A stretch of DNA of 64,000 bases from Gemmatimonas sp. (GTDB lineage Bacteria > Gemmatimonadota > Gemmatimonadetes > Gemmatimonadales > Gemmatimonadaceae), in the NCBI RefSeq assembly GCF_031426495.1, contig NZ_JANPLK010000083.1, positions 1 through 64,000 on the forward strand. The letters are read 5' to 3'. The notes under the pieces were generated by a model that did not search any database, was not told the origin of the DNA, and saw only the letters and a program-made list of their open reading frames with translations. Every line of letters begins with the position of its first letter. Positions within the stretch are counted from its first letter, which is position 1. A program made the translations under genes and the position numbers. Positions 9,826 to 18,315 of this stretch are shown piece by piece.

Positions 9826-10314
9826 ATGTCCCACGCCACCCCGCCAACCCCTACAGATCCGTCTTCGGGAGAGGAAGCGCTGCCCGCGTCGCTCGCCCGC
9901 ACCCTCCGCCAGTTCCGCGTGCTCGAGCGGGAAGACAAGATGCAGGCGCTGCTGGGTTGGTCGAAGAAGCTCGAGCCGCTGCCGGAAGCACTGGCCAGCC
10001 TCGATCGAACGGCGTTCACCGTGCCCGAATGCCAGACCCGGGTCGATATCTTTCCGGAACGGCAGGACGACGGCACGATCCATTTCTATGCCGACGTCAA
10101 TGCCCGGCAGTCGCCAACGGTGGCCGCAGTTCTCGCGATCACTTTCGCGGCCGTCAACGATCAGCCGCCGGCGGTCACGCTCGCCCTTCCGGCCGATTTC
10201 GTGCGGCTTCTGATGCAGGACATCGGGCTCGGCGCCCGCGAATCCGGCCTGTCCGCCATGATTGCGCGCCTCAAACGATTTGCCGCGCACAGCGCGACGA
10301 CGGCCCCGGAATAG
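9826..10314 (+). CDS. sufE: SufE-family cysteine desulfuration protein
   Basis: Sulfur acceptor that stimulates the SufS desulfurase and passes persulfide to the Fe-S scaffold. The 163-residue product has the SufE core (FRVLEREDKMQALLGWSKKL), the sulfur-accepting Cys in VPECQTRV near residue 69, and the helical C-terminus QDIGLGARESGLSAMI. ATG at 9826 is chosen because the upstream frame is Arg-rich and unlike the family. It is transcribed away from the exporter operon. SufS is not in the window. Confidence 0.9.
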   Translation: MSHATPPTPTDPSSGEEALPASLARTLRQFRVLEREDKMQALLGWSKKLEPLPEALASLDRTAFTVPECQTRVDIFPERQDDGTIHFYADVNARQSPTVAAVLAITFAAVNDQPPAVTLALPADFVRLLMQDIGLGARESGLSAMIARLKRFAAHSATTAPE

Positions 10315-10332
10315 CGCATTGCCCCGACTCCG

Positions 10333-10409
10333 TACCCCATACTTCTTACTCCATACTTCGTACTCGGTATTCCGTACTTCTTACTCCATACTTCTTACTC
10401 CATACTGTT
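10333..10409. repeat. Tandem heptanucleotide repeat (TACTYCN)
   Basis: Ten consecutive 7-bp units, each starting TA (TACTTCT, TACTCCA, TACTTCG and close variants), run from 10333 to 10402, with a partial unit after them. They lie between sufE and the next small ORF. A shorter array of the same family is at 57209-57236. Not a CRISPR: the units are 7 bp and have no spacers. Confidence 0.9.
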
Positions 10410-10412
10410 TTC

Positions 10413-10511
10413 ATGCCCATCACCATCACCGTCCGTACGAACGGTTCGCTGGGAGTTCCCGCCGAAGACGCCGCGCCGATGCGCGCGCCGGTCGTCACTC
10501 TCGCCAGCTGA
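10413..10511 (+). CDS. Very small ORF of 32 codons, possible remnant of a CDGSH-type gene
   Basis: ATG at 10413 opens a frame for a product beginning MPITITVRTNGSLGV and ending APVVTLAS, 8 nt before plsC. The first ~14 residues resemble the start of small CDGSH iron-sulfur proteins (an ITVxxNGPLxV pattern), but the Cys/His cluster is absent. It could be a truncated gene, a leader peptide for plsC, or chance. Confidence 0.25.
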   Translation: MPITITVRTNGSLGVPAEDAAPMRAPVVTLAS

Positions 10512-10519
10512 GCGCGGCC

Positions 10520-11302
10520 ATGCGGTTGGTGCGAACGTTGCAGAACTGGTGGGCCTGGACGGAGACCGTACTCGTCGTGATGCTCGGGACGCCTGTCGTC
10601 GCCCTGATTTATGCCATCACCGCCCCCTTCGATCCGGGCCGCTATGCCGCCGGTCGCGCCTTCCGCTTGGTTGGCGTCACGGCACTACGACTCAATAGCC
10701 TCTGGCGCTTCCACACCCGGGGCTCACTCGCCGATGCGCGCCGCCCGTACGTGGTCGTGGCCAATCACGAGTCGTACGCCGACGTGTTCCTGATCAGCTG
10801 CTTCCCGTGGGAGATGAAGTGGCTGAGCAAGGACACCATGTTCAAGATTCCGTGCATGGGCTGGATGATGCAGATGGCCGGCGACATCAAGTTGGTGCGA
10901 GGCAATCGCGACTCCGCTGCCGACGCCATTCTGCAGTGTCGCGATCGCCTCGCTAAGAAGGTCTCCGTCATGATCTTCCCCGAGGGCACGCGCTCGCGTA
11001 CGTGGGAAATGCTGCCGTTCAAGGACGGGGCCTTCCGCCTCGCGATCGAATCCGGCGCCCCGATTCTCCCCATCGCCGTGACGGGGACGCGCCACGCCAT
11101 GGCCAAAGGGACCTTCCGCTTTTTGCCGGCCCGCGCGATCGCCCAGCTGCTCGAGCCGATTTCCACCACCGGGATGACGCTTGCTGACATCGGAACGCTC
11201 AAGCAGCTCACGCGTGACCGCATCGAAGCAGGGCGCCGCGTGCTCGCCGCCGAGCTGGGCGTGCGCGTGGGCGACGACACCGCCGCGTCAACGACGGCCT
11301 GA
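10520..11302 (+). CDS. plsC: 1-acyl-sn-glycerol-3-phosphate acyltransferase
   Basis: Membrane-bound enzyme adding the second acyl chain to make phosphatidate. Block I is NHESYADVF (NHX4D, here NHESYAD). Block III is FPEGTRSRT and block IV is PILPIAVTGT. Two hydrophobic N-terminal segments (VLVVMLGTPVVALIYAI) anchor it. ATG at 10520 is chosen; the longer open frame upstream reads through the heptad repeat and is not protein-like. The 260 aa length is typical. Confidence 0.93.
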   Translation: MRLVRTLQNWWAWTETVLVVMLGTPVVALIYAITAPFDPGRYAAGRAFRLVGVTALRLNSLWRFHTRGSLADARRPYVVVANHESYADVFLISCFPWEMKWLSKDTMFKIPCMGWMMQMAGDIKLVRGNRDSAADAILQCRDRLAKKVSVMIFPEGTRSRTWEMLPFKDGAFRLAIESGAPILPIAVTGTRHAMAKGTFRFLPARAIAQLLEPISTTGMTLADIGTLKQLTRDRIEAGRRVLAAELGVRVGDDTAASTTA

Positions 11303-11309
11303 TCTCGTC

Positions 11310-12344
11310 ATGACGACCGGGGCGCCGACCACCGAGCTCGAGCTCGACGCCCTCTTGTCGGCGCCCGACGACGACACCATCGCCGCCCTCGCGTCGCTGT
11401 CAGGTGATGTGCTCATCCTCGGCGCCGGCGGCAAGATGGGCCCCACCGTGGCTCGCATGGCGCGTCGGGCCATCGCCGATCCGTCGCGTCGCGTGATCGC
11501 CGTGTCGCGATTCTCGGATACGTCGGCCGTCGCCGCACTGCAGGCGCACGGCGTGGAGACCGTCCGCGCCGACCTCGCCGATCCAGCCGCGGTGGCGGCG
11601 CTGCCCGACGCGCCCAACGTGCTCTGGATGGCCGGACAAAAGTTCGGATCCACCGGCGACCCCGTCGGCACCTGGACGCAGAACGTCGTGGCGTCCGCGA
11701 TCGCCGCGCAACGATATGCCGGCTCACGAATCGTGTGCTTTTCGACGGGCAACGTGTACGGACGACAAGCCGTGGCACTTGGCGGCGCCCGAGAGCACGA
11801 TGCGCTGGTGCCCGACGGCGAGTACGCCGCGTCGTGCATCGGTCGCGAGCGTGTGTTCGAATCAATTGCCCGACGCACACAGTCGCCGTTGCTGCTGTAT
11901 CGCTTGTTCTATGCCTGCGATCTTCGGTATGGCGTCGTGACCGACATCGCCCACAACGTGCTGCACGGCACGCCGGTCTCGCTCGAGACCGCGTTCGTGA
12001 ACGTGATCTGGCAGGGCGATGCCAACCGCCTCGCGTTACGTGCGCTCACGCAGGCCGCGCGGCCGACCGGCGACGCGTCGGTCGCGATGAACGTGACCGG
12101 ACCGGTAGTCGCAGTGCGCGACATCGCCGAACGCGTGGGGAGCATTGCCGGTGCGGCGCCGGTGTTTGCGGGCGCGCCGAGTGACGATGCGTTGATCGCG
12201 AACATCGACCGGCTCCATGAGCGTCTGCCCTACACGGCACTGCCGCTTGAGATGCTGTGCGAGTGGGCCGTGCAGTGGATCCGCGCCGGTGGTCGATTGC
12301 TGAACAAGCCCACGAAGTTCGAGGTGCGCGATGGTCGATACTGA
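11310..12344 (+). CDS. NAD(P)-dependent epimerase/dehydratase family protein
   Basis: Short-chain-type sugar-nucleotide or related oxidoreductase, 344 aa. The Rossmann dinucleotide site is VLILGAGGKMGPTVA near residue 35. The region that normally carries YxxxK reads EYAASCIGRERVFE, so the usual Lys is not at its place; this may be a subfamily feature. It starts 7 nt after plsC and overlaps the DHDPS-like gene by 14 nt, so the last two probably act in one pathway. Substrate unknown. Confidence 0.8.
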   Translation: MTTGAPTTELELDALLSAPDDDTIAALASLSGDVLILGAGGKMGPTVARMARRAIADPSRRVIAVSRFSDTSAVAALQAHGVETVRADLADPAAVAALPDAPNVLWMAGQKFGSTGDPVGTWTQNVVASAIAAQRYAGSRIVCFSTGNVYGRQAVALGGAREHDALVPDGEYAASCIGRERVFESIARRTQSPLLLYRLFYACDLRYGVVTDIAHNVLHGTPVSLETAFVNVIWQGDANRLALRALTQAARPTGDASVAMNVTGPVVAVRDIAERVGSIAGAAPVFAGAPSDDALIANIDRLHERLPYTALPLEMLCEWAVQWIRAGGRLLNKPTKFEVRDGRY

Positions 12345-13425
12345 GCGCGAGGCAGTCGAGGCGGTCGACGCGTTCGACATCCGCCGTCACTTGCACATGG
12401 GTCAGGTCATTCCAGCGCATCCGCTCGCCTTGTTGCCCACGCGCGCGATGGACGAGCAGCATCAACGCGCGCTCACACGCTACTACCTAGCGGCGGGAGC
12501 CGGTGGCATGGCGGTCGGCGTGCACACCACAGGCTTTCCCATTCACGATGCCAAGATCGGCCTGTACCGGCCGGTACTGGAACTCGCGGCGGAAACCGCG
12601 AGCGACGCGCTATCGCGCGATCCGCGGCCGTTCGTACGAGTGGCAGGATTGATCGGTGATACCGCGCAGGCCGTACGCGAAGCACAGATCGCGCAGGCAC
12701 TCGGGTACCACTGCGGTCTGCTGTCGTTGGGTGCGTGGCGCGACGCGACCGATACGGCGATTCTGGCCCACTGCGCGCGCGTAGCCGAGGTGATGCCGCT
12801 GTTCGGTTTTTACCTGCAGCCGGCCGTGGGCGGACGACGGCTGTCGTACGCGTTCTGGCGTGAGTTCGCAGAGATCCAGAACGTGGTCGCGATCAAGGTG
12901 GCGCCGTTCGACCGCTATGCGACCCTAGAGGTGGTGCGCGCGCTCGCTGATGCCGGGCGTGATGACATCGCGCTCTACACCGGGAACGATGATGCGATCG
13001 TGCCCGACCTGGTGACCGACGTGCCGGTCACCAGCGGCGGACGCGCGTACACGCGCCACTTCGTGGGCGGATTGCTCGGGCAGTGGGCGGTGTGGACGTC
13101 ACGCGCGGTCGAGATGCTGCGCGAGATTCAGACGTGGCGTGCATCGGGTGCGGATACGATGCCGCGTAAGTGGCTTACCCGCGGCGCGGCGCTCACGATG
13201 GCCAACGCCGTGATCTTCGACGCGGCGCACGGCTACCGGGGGTGCCTGCCCGGCATCCTCGAGATACTACGGCTGCGAGGACTCGTGCGCGGCACGTGGA
13301 CCTTCGACACGCACGAGCAGCTCTCGCCGGGGCAAGGCGAGGCGTTGGCGCGGCTGTCGGAACAGTATCCGGACTTGGCGGACGACGACTTCGTGGCGGA
13401 GCGGCTGGACGAATTTCTGGCGTGA
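12331..13425 (+). CDS. Dihydrodipicolinate synthase-like aldolase
   Basis: Class I aldolase of the DapA/N-acetylneuraminate lyase superfamily, 364 aa. Visible features are GAGGMAVGVHTTGF near the N-terminus (the superfamily phosphate/substrate loop), FGFYLQPAVGG in mid-sequence and the Schiff-base region VVAIKVAPFDRY with the expected Lys. It is longer than true DapA and lacks its standard GTTGE motif, so lysine biosynthesis is unlikely. Overlap with the upstream epimerase gene suggests a shared catabolic or sugar-acid pathway. Confidence 0.8.
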   Translation: MVDTEREAVEAVDAFDIRRHLHMGQVIPAHPLALLPTRAMDEQHQRALTRYYLAAGAGGMAVGVHTTGFPIHDAKIGLYRPVLELAAETASDALSRDPRPFVRVAGLIGDTAQAVREAQIAQALGYHCGLLSLGAWRDATDTAILAHCARVAEVMPLFGFYLQPAVGGRRLSYAFWREFAEIQNVVAIKVAPFDRYATLEVVRALADAGRDDIALYTGNDDAIVPDLVTDVPVTSGGRAYTRHFVGGLLGQWAVWTSRAVEMLREIQTWRASGADTMPRKWLTRGAALTMANAVIFDAAHGYRGCLPGILEILRLRGLVRGTWTFDTHEQLSPGQGEALARLSEQYPDLADDDFVAERLDEFLA

Positions 13426-13439
13426 TGTGTCGTGTGATC

Positions 13440-13566
13440 CATACATCGCTGAACTGATCACGCAGAGAACTGCTGGAGAGCGCAGAGATCGCAGAGAAGA
13501 GCGTTGTTCTCTGCGACCTCTGCGCTCTCTCGTTTCCTCTGCGTGATCAGTTCAGCGATGTATGCA
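13440..13566. repeat. Long imperfect palindrome with CGCAGAG-type arms
   Basis: Two arms of about 58 bp (13440-13498 and 13507-13566) are inverted copies with a few mismatches. The outer ends CATACATCGCTGAACTGATC and GATCAGTTCAGCGATGTATG are perfectly complementary, and the inner part is built of CGCAGAG/CTCTGCG blocks. It lies between two convergent genes, so it can also serve as a bidirectional transcription terminator. It looks like a mobile intergenic (REP/MITE-like) unit; no coding capacity. Confidence 0.85.
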
Positions 13567-14067
13567 TTACCGCGCCACCGGCAACAGCTTTCCATGCCAG
13601 CTGTCCGCGGCGGCCTTTTCGAAGCCGCTCCGATACGCGCCAACGGTGGTGATCGTGGTGTCGAACACGTGAGTCTCCGGCACCACCGCACCCGCCGCCG
13701 CTGCTTCGCGAAACACCGGCCGCGCGCCCGATACGACAGCACCCGCCGCATCGCGCCAATACACCGAGCCGCCGCCCACCAGCGTGGTGCCGACCAGCGA
13801 TTCGATGTCCCGGAGCACGTGAAAGAGCCCGTCGATCGAACATCCCGTCGCACCGGTGGCCGCTTCATCCACGCCGATCACGAGGAAGCGATCATCGCGC
13901 CATTCACGCGCGCACTCCAGTGGTGCATCGTGGGCACGCCAGTTGGCGAGATGGGCATCCACGGTGGACAGCAGCGACTCGGCAGCGGCGCCGACCACCG
14001 GTGCCGCCGCTCCGAACACCCACGCCCGCGCATCATCGGGCAACGCATCGAAATGCACCACGGGCAT
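13567..14067 (-). CDS. Conserved hypothetical protein (Bacteroidetes-type family)
   Basis: 166 residues, soluble, no signal or membrane segment. Conserved-looking blocks are LPDDARAWVFGA, the WRAHDAPLE segment, RFLVIGVDE and ATGCSIDG. The same arrangement occurs in short proteins from Bacteroidetes that are often mislabelled as ABC transporter ATPases; there is no Walker motif here, so that label is wrong. Function unknown. It follows the SPFH gene by 5 nt and is probably in the same operon. Confidence 0.75.
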   Translation of the reverse strand: MPVVHFDALPDDARAWVFGAAAPVVGAAAESLLSTVDAHLANWRAHDAPLECAREWRDDRFLVIGVDEAATGATGCSIDGLFHVLRDIESLVGTTLVGGGSVYWRDAAGAVVSGARPVFREAAAAGAVVPETHVFDTTITTVGAYRSGFEKAAADSWHGKLLPVAR

Positions 14068-14072
14068 GTCGA

Positions 14073-15041
14073 TTACTCCGGATTCTTCGAGCCGGGAAGC
14101 TGCAGCATCGGCATCGCGCCGCCAGTCACTTGCGGCATCTGCCCGTTCCAGCGTTTCGCCATCTCGTACTGCACCAGCGTGCTTGTGATGCTCTTCGACA
14201 GCAGATCATTGGCGCGGGACTGCGCTTCGGCTTCCGCCATGATCGCCTTGGCGCGACCGACGGCCTTGATGCTGTCACCCTGCGCCTGAAACGTGTTCTT
14301 CTGTAGTTCGTTCTGCGCCGTGAGCGCCTGCTGCTGCATGACGTTCTTCAGCGAGATCGCGTCCATGACCGCCTTCGGCGCGCGGAACTCGTTGAGCGTG
14401 AACTGACGCACGTCGATGCCGTACGGGTCGAGCCGCTTCTGCAGGTTGGCCTGCGTGCGCGTGACGACTTCCGCCTTCTTCGGGCCGAGAATCGCGGCGA
14501 TCTCCTCGTTGCCGACCACTTCCTGGAGCGACTGGCGAATAGCCTGACGGATGTAGCCGTGTGAAATCGTCTGCACATCCGTGCGGAACGTCTGATACAG
14601 CGCCGGCACCTTGTCGGCGCGCAGTTCAAAGCTCATCGACACATCAAGCGACAACGGCTGGCCTTCCACCGAGTTCACGTTGATCTCGTCGTTCTGCTCG
14701 GAGCCTTCCGTTACGGCCTTGGTGAGCACCAGCGTCTGCATGAACGTGGGATACTCCTGGATCTGCGTCATGAGCGGGTTCCGCATGTGGAAGCCGGGGC
14801 CCAGCGGCGTGGGATCGACACCGCCACCACCGCGATGAATCACGATGCCGACGTGGCCTGGCTCGATGTACGTAACCGACGGGCGCACCAAGAAGAGCAG
14901 CACGAGTAACGCGACAAATGCGCCAGCGAGCTTGATGAAAATGCCGCCTCCACGACCACCGCCACCGCCCGGCATGCCCGTCAGCGGGTTGCGCATGGAG
15001 CTGCGAAGTTCGTCGAGCGTCGAATCAATCGATGTGGCCAT
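14073..15041 (-). CDS. SPFH/prohibitin-family membrane protein
   Basis: Probable membrane-microdomain scaffold of the prohibitin/stomatin type, 322 aa. A Gly-rich cytoplasmic start is followed by one transmembrane helix (IKLAGAFVALLVLLFLV) and the SPFH domain (VTYIEPGHVGIVIHRGGGG, then LGPGFHMRNPL). The C-terminal half is an Ala/Glu/Gln-rich coiled coil. ATG at 15041 is used because the SPFH protein is complete from there; it overlaps the upstream small membrane gene by 17 nt. Confidence 0.9.
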   Translation of the reverse strand: MATSIDSTLDELRSSMRNPLTGMPGGGGGRGGGIFIKLAGAFVALLVLLFLVRPSVTYIEPGHVGIVIHRGGGGVDPTPLGPGFHMRNPLMTQIQEYPTFMQTLVLTKAVTEGSEQNDEINVNSVEGQPLSLDVSMSFELRADKVPALYQTFRTDVQTISHGYIRQAIRQSLQEVVGNEEIAAILGPKKAEVVTRTQANLQKRLDPYGIDVRQFTLNEFRAPKAVMDAISLKNVMQQQALTAQNELQKNTFQAQGDSIKAVGRAKAIMAEAEAQSRANDLLSKSITSTLVQYEMAKRWNGQMPQVTGGAMPMLQLPGSKNPE

Positions 15042-15285
15042 GGACGGCCTCCTTATAGCAATGGGAACACAACGGTTCACCCGTGGGAAGTCGCACGAGG
15101 TCTTCTTCGCGCTGCAACCCGTGAATCGGGCACGTGAGATCGGCTTGGCGATCGATGCGCTTGCGATTGGCCGACTGCCGAATCCGGCGACCAAATGGGG
15201 TAAAGCCCAGCGCCGTAACAAAAAGAGCGCCGACCACCGCCAGTAGGGCGATAAAGAGGGCGCTCTCGAGCATGATGGCGTTCAT
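15025..15285 (-). CDS. Small membrane protein with a Cys/His cluster
   Basis: 86 residues. One N-terminal hydrophobic helix (LFIALLAVVGALFVTALGF) is followed by a basic stretch and a compact CPIH...CSHC cluster in the last 40 residues, which looks like a four-ligand zinc site. Overlap with the SPFH gene implies cotranslation and perhaps a physical partner. I do not recognise a named family. Confidence 0.7.
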   Translation of the reverse strand: MNAIMLESALFIALLAVVGALFVTALGFTPFGRRIRQSANRKRIDRQADLTCPIHGLQREEDLVRLPTGEPLCSHCYKEAVHGHID

Positions 15286-15431
15286 ATAGTTACTGAATAA
15301 TACGGTGCGCGCGTCGGAAAAGTGTCATCGATCGGCACGACGGTGCCGCCACGCGGCCGCAACGTGCCCGTATCTTGTTGTTCTACAATGAGATAGGCAC
15401 CAGCTTACACTCGATATCGAAAAACGAAAAG

Positions 15432-15546
15432 CAACAGCCGGAACACGGAGAAAACGGATCTCACCGATTGCACTGATAAACCAAAAGCGCGTTTCGCTTA
15501 TCTGTGCGATCGGTGTCATCCTCCCCGATCCGTGTTCCCGCTGTTG
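15432..15546. repeat. Long imperfect palindrome with ACGGATC-type arms
   Basis: Arms at about 15432-15479 and 15498-15546 are inverted copies with mismatches; the outer ends GGAACACGGA and TCCGTGTTCC pair perfectly and CAACAG/CTGTTG extend them. The loop is AT-richer than the surroundings. It belongs to a different sequence family from the palindrome at 13440. It fills most of the 274-bp gap 15286-15559, in which I see no gene. Confidence 0.8.
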
Positions 15547-15559
15547 CCGTTGCTCTTGC

Positions 15560-16939
15560 CTACTCACCCAACTCAAACCGCAGCATCGACTCGAGATCCG
15601 GCAGACGCCACACAAACCCGGCCTCGCGCAGTACGCGCGGCGCGACGCGTTGACTGGCGAGCACGGTGAGATTGGCCATCTCCTCACCCAGCAACAACCG
15701 CAGCGCGAATCCCGGCGCGTGTGCGATCGTGGGGCGACCCAGGACGGCGCCGAGCACCTTCGTGAACTCCGCGTTCGTGACCGCCGTCGGCGCCACGATG
15801 TTGACCGGCCCGCGAATGTCATCGCGCATCAGGCAGAAATGGATGGCGCCGATCTCGTCGTCGAGCGCGATCGGACTCACCCATTGCGTGCCAGGTCCGA
15901 GCGTGCCGCCGGCACCATAGCGGAACAGCGGCGCTTGCGTGCCGAGTGCGCCACCGGCCGCGCCTTGCACGATGCCGGTGCGCAGATGCACCACGCGAAT
16001 CCCCGCCTTCTCGGCCGGTGCCGTCGACGCTTCCCACGCGCGGCCAACGTCGGCGAGATAGTCGCCGCCCAATGTGCTGCGCTCGTCGAGCACGTCGTCG
16101 CCGCGGCTGCCGTAGATGCCGATGGCCGAACCACTGAGCAGCACGCGCGGCTTGCGCGACAGTTGTGCGAGGGTGTGCGCCAGCAGCGACGTGCCTTCCA
16201 CGCGACTGCTCTTCAGCGCCGCGCGATGTTCCGCGGTCCAGCGCGACGCGATCGATGCACCGGCCAGATGGATCACCGCATCCACGCCTTCGAGCGCGCG
16301 CGGATCGAGCTGAGCACGCTCGGGGTTCCACTGGATAGCGTGACTACCGGGCTTCGGCGCGCTGCGTCCGATGCGGATCACCTCGTGTCCGCCCGTCGAC
16401 AGAAACGCCGCGAGCTGCGTGCCGATGAAGCCGCTCGCGCCCGTGATCGCGATCCGCAAGCGTGGCCGTTCGGCGAACGGCGCATGTCGCGCAAGATCAC
16501 CGAGCATGACAGCGTGGCGATAGGCGAACACCCGCTCCAGCGTGCGCTGCGTGTATCCACCCGCCACCGCATTGCCCAGCCCACCGAGCGGAAGCTGGTA
16601 GCGGATATGATCGTCGAGCGTGCTCGAGTGGGCGTCGACCGGCGTGAAGCCGTGCGTATGCTCCCAGGCCGCGAAGGGTCCGTCGCGCATCACATCACGG
16701 AACTGCCGATTCGCGATGTAATCCCGATGCTCGAGCGTCCACGTGGTCGGGACGGGACCGGCGTGCACCTGCAGCACCACCTTGGCCCCGTCACGAATGC
16801 CGCCGGTATGTTCGAGCACCTTGGGGCGATCCCACGGCGGCGACAGACGCTCGAATGCGCCCGCCCGCTCATGCCAGGCGAAAAGCGCCTCGACGGGCAC
16901 GGGGGCCTGCACCTGCTTCCGAAATTCCTGCATCGACAC
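15560..16939 (-). CDS. SRPBCC domain fused to TIGR01777-type NAD(P) epimerase
   Basis: 459 residues. The first ~155 form a START/SRPBCC-type ligand-binding domain (TWTLEHRDYI, DDHIRYQLPLGGLGN). The rest is an epimerase of the YfcH/TIGR01777 family, with ITGASGFIGTQLAAFL as the dinucleotide site and HLAGASIASRWT after it. The start is taken as the GTG at 16939 because GGAGAG lies 5 nt upstream; ATG at 16933 is the alternative. Such fusions are known in the family. Substrate unknown. Confidence 0.88.
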   Translation of the reverse strand: MSMQEFRKQVQAPVPVEALFAWHERAGAFERLSPPWDRPKVLEHTGGIRDGAKVVLQVHAGPVPTTWTLEHRDYIANRQFRDVMRDGPFAAWEHTHGFTPVDAHSSTLDDHIRYQLPLGGLGNAVAGGYTQRTLERVFAYRHAVMLGDLARHAPFAERPRLRIAITGASGFIGTQLAAFLSTGGHEVIRIGRSAPKPGSHAIQWNPERAQLDPRALEGVDAVIHLAGASIASRWTAEHRAALKSSRVEGTSLLAHTLAQLSRKPRVLLSGSAIGIYGSRGDDVLDERSTLGGDYLADVGRAWEASTAPAEKAGIRVVHLRTGIVQGAAGGALGTQAPLFRYGAGGTLGPGTQWVSPIALDDEIGAIHFCLMRDDIRGPVNIVAPTAVTNAEFTKVLGAVLGRPTIAHAPGFALRLLLGEEMANLTVLASQRVAPRVLREAGFVWRLPDLESMLRFELGE

Positions 16940-16982
16940 GAGCACTCTCCACTGCGGCGACCCGCATTCACCTGCCCCTGCG

Positions 16983-17636
16983 CTACCAGCCGCCGGCATC
17001 CTCGAGATCGAGGACCCGCCAGCAGTACCAACTGGCAACGCTTGCCCACGGACGCCAGTTCCGCGCCACCTTGACGAGGCGGTCCGCTTCCGGCAGCGCT
17101 CGCATGCGGTAGATCCGCTGCGCGCCCTTCCGTACCCCGAGGTCCAGCACCGGGAGCACATCGGGACGGCCGAGCCGGAACATCAGGAACATCTGCGCCG
17201 TCCAGCGGCCCACCCCGCGCACCGCGACCAGGGCGTCGATTACCGCTTCGTCGTCCATCGTGTCGATGACGGCGAGCGGCAGACGGTCATCGTCGACATG
17301 CTGCGCCAGGTCGACGATCGCGCGTGTCTTCGCCGTCGAGAGTCCGCAGGCGCGAAGCGTGGCCTCATCTGCCGCCAGAATCTGCGCCGGCGTGGGCGCG
17401 TCGGTGCCACCACCGATGCGCTCTTTGAAGCGCCCGTAGATCGTGGACGCCGCACCGCCGGAGAGCTGTTGAAAAACGATGGCGCGCGCCAGATGATCGA
17501 AGTGCGTCCCATCGACACGCGGGATCATCGTGCACGGGCCCACGCGTTCGATGGCCGCCGCCATCTTCGGGTCGTTGGCACTGAGCGCCGACACCGCCTC
17601 CTTGAGGCGGCGCGGCGTCAATCGAACGATCGTCAA
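16983..17636 (-). CDS. DNA-3-methyladenine glycosylase II (AlkA-like)
   Basis: Base-excision repair enzyme removing alkylated purines. 217 residues of the HhH-GPD fold: FQQLSGGAASTIYGRF marks the helical core, VAVRGVGRWTAQMFLMF is the helix-hairpin-helix, and the catalytic Asp lies in VLPVLDLGVRKG. It lacks the AlkA N-terminal extension, like many bacterial MAG2-type enzymes. It ends 43 nt before the epimerase start and follows the secreted-protein gene closely. Confidence 0.92.
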   Translation of the reverse strand: MTIVRLTPRRLKEAVSALSANDPKMAAAIERVGPCTMIPRVDGTHFDHLARAIVFQQLSGGAASTIYGRFKERIGGGTDAPTPAQILAADEATLRACGLSTAKTRAIVDLAQHVDDDRLPLAVIDTMDDEAVIDALVAVRGVGRWTAQMFLMFRLGRPDVLPVLDLGVRKGAQRIYRMRALPEADRLVKVARNWRPWASVASWYCWRVLDLEDAGGW

Positions 17637-17643
17637 CGACGGC

Positions 17644-18240
17644 TCACATCGTCAACGAGAACATTACGTGCGCCTTCGGGGTGCCGGCAAACATCAGCCA
17701 CGGCTTCGTATCCGACGGCGTGGTCGATATGCCCGTGGTCGCCGTCGTCGCGAACGGGATGTACACGACGAACAGCGGGTTGCCCTGCTTCACCGTACCC
17801 GATGCCGCATCGAACGCGTCCTTCTTGCCAAAGATCTGATACAGCGACGCCGGAGCCGTCGGCATCTTGATTTTGCCCGCCTTCACTTCGGCGAAGCGCA
17901 CGGTATCGACCTGGGCTCCCTTCACGCCGGACTCACGCAGGGCGCGGCCACGGGCCATGAACGGATCCATCGAGTCGTGGTAGCAGGACACATGGAACTG
18001 CTCTTCGGCAGGATCGTCGGCCAAGCACATCATGCCGTTCTTCGCGGGACGCAGCCATTCCAGCTTGCCCGCCGTCTTGTACCCCATCACGCCGGCGCCG
18101 TCGCGCAGCTCCTTCGGCAGCGCCTGAATCGCCGCCGTGATCTGTTGGGCCACCGGCGGCGGGGTTTGCGCACCGAGCGTGGCGCCGGTGATCGTAAGCG
18201 CCGCAGCACGGGTCAGGATCCAGCTGGTTCGGAACGACAT
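17644..18240 (-). CDS. Secreted hypothetical protein
   Basis: 198 residues with a clear N-terminal signal peptide (MSFRTSWILTRAAALTITG, cleavage likely after TLGAQ). The mature part contains GVMGYKTAGKLEWLRPAKNG and HVSCYHDSMDPFMARG. No catalytic motif that I recognise. It starts at ATG 18240, divergent from the histidine kinase gene with a 75-bp spacer. Confidence 0.75.
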   Translation of the reverse strand: MSFRTSWILTRAAALTITGATLGAQTPPPVAQQITAAIQALPKELRDGAGVMGYKTAGKLEWLRPAKNGMMCLADDPAEEQFHVSCYHDSMDPFMARGRALRESGVKGAQVDTVRFAEVKAGKIKMPTAPASLYQIFGKKDAFDAASGTVKQGNPLFVVYIPFATTATTGISTTPSDTKPWLMFAGTPKAHVMFSLTM

Positions 18241-18315
18241 GGTTCGAGCTCCCGGAGAAGACGGACGAAAAGTGACAGTTGTGCTTACTACCGTGGAGCA
18301 TATTCTACGGCGTAT

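Noticed and set aside
10333..10409. CRISPR array
   Set aside because: Units are 7 bp and contiguous with no spacers; no cas genes in the window.
12331..13425. DapA of lysine biosynthesis
   Set aside because: Lacks the DapA GTTGE motif, is longer, and is paired with an epimerase rather than lysine genes.
13567..14067. ABC transporter ATPase label for the 166-aa protein
   Set aside because: No Walker A, signature or Walker B; the label used for relatives is misleading.
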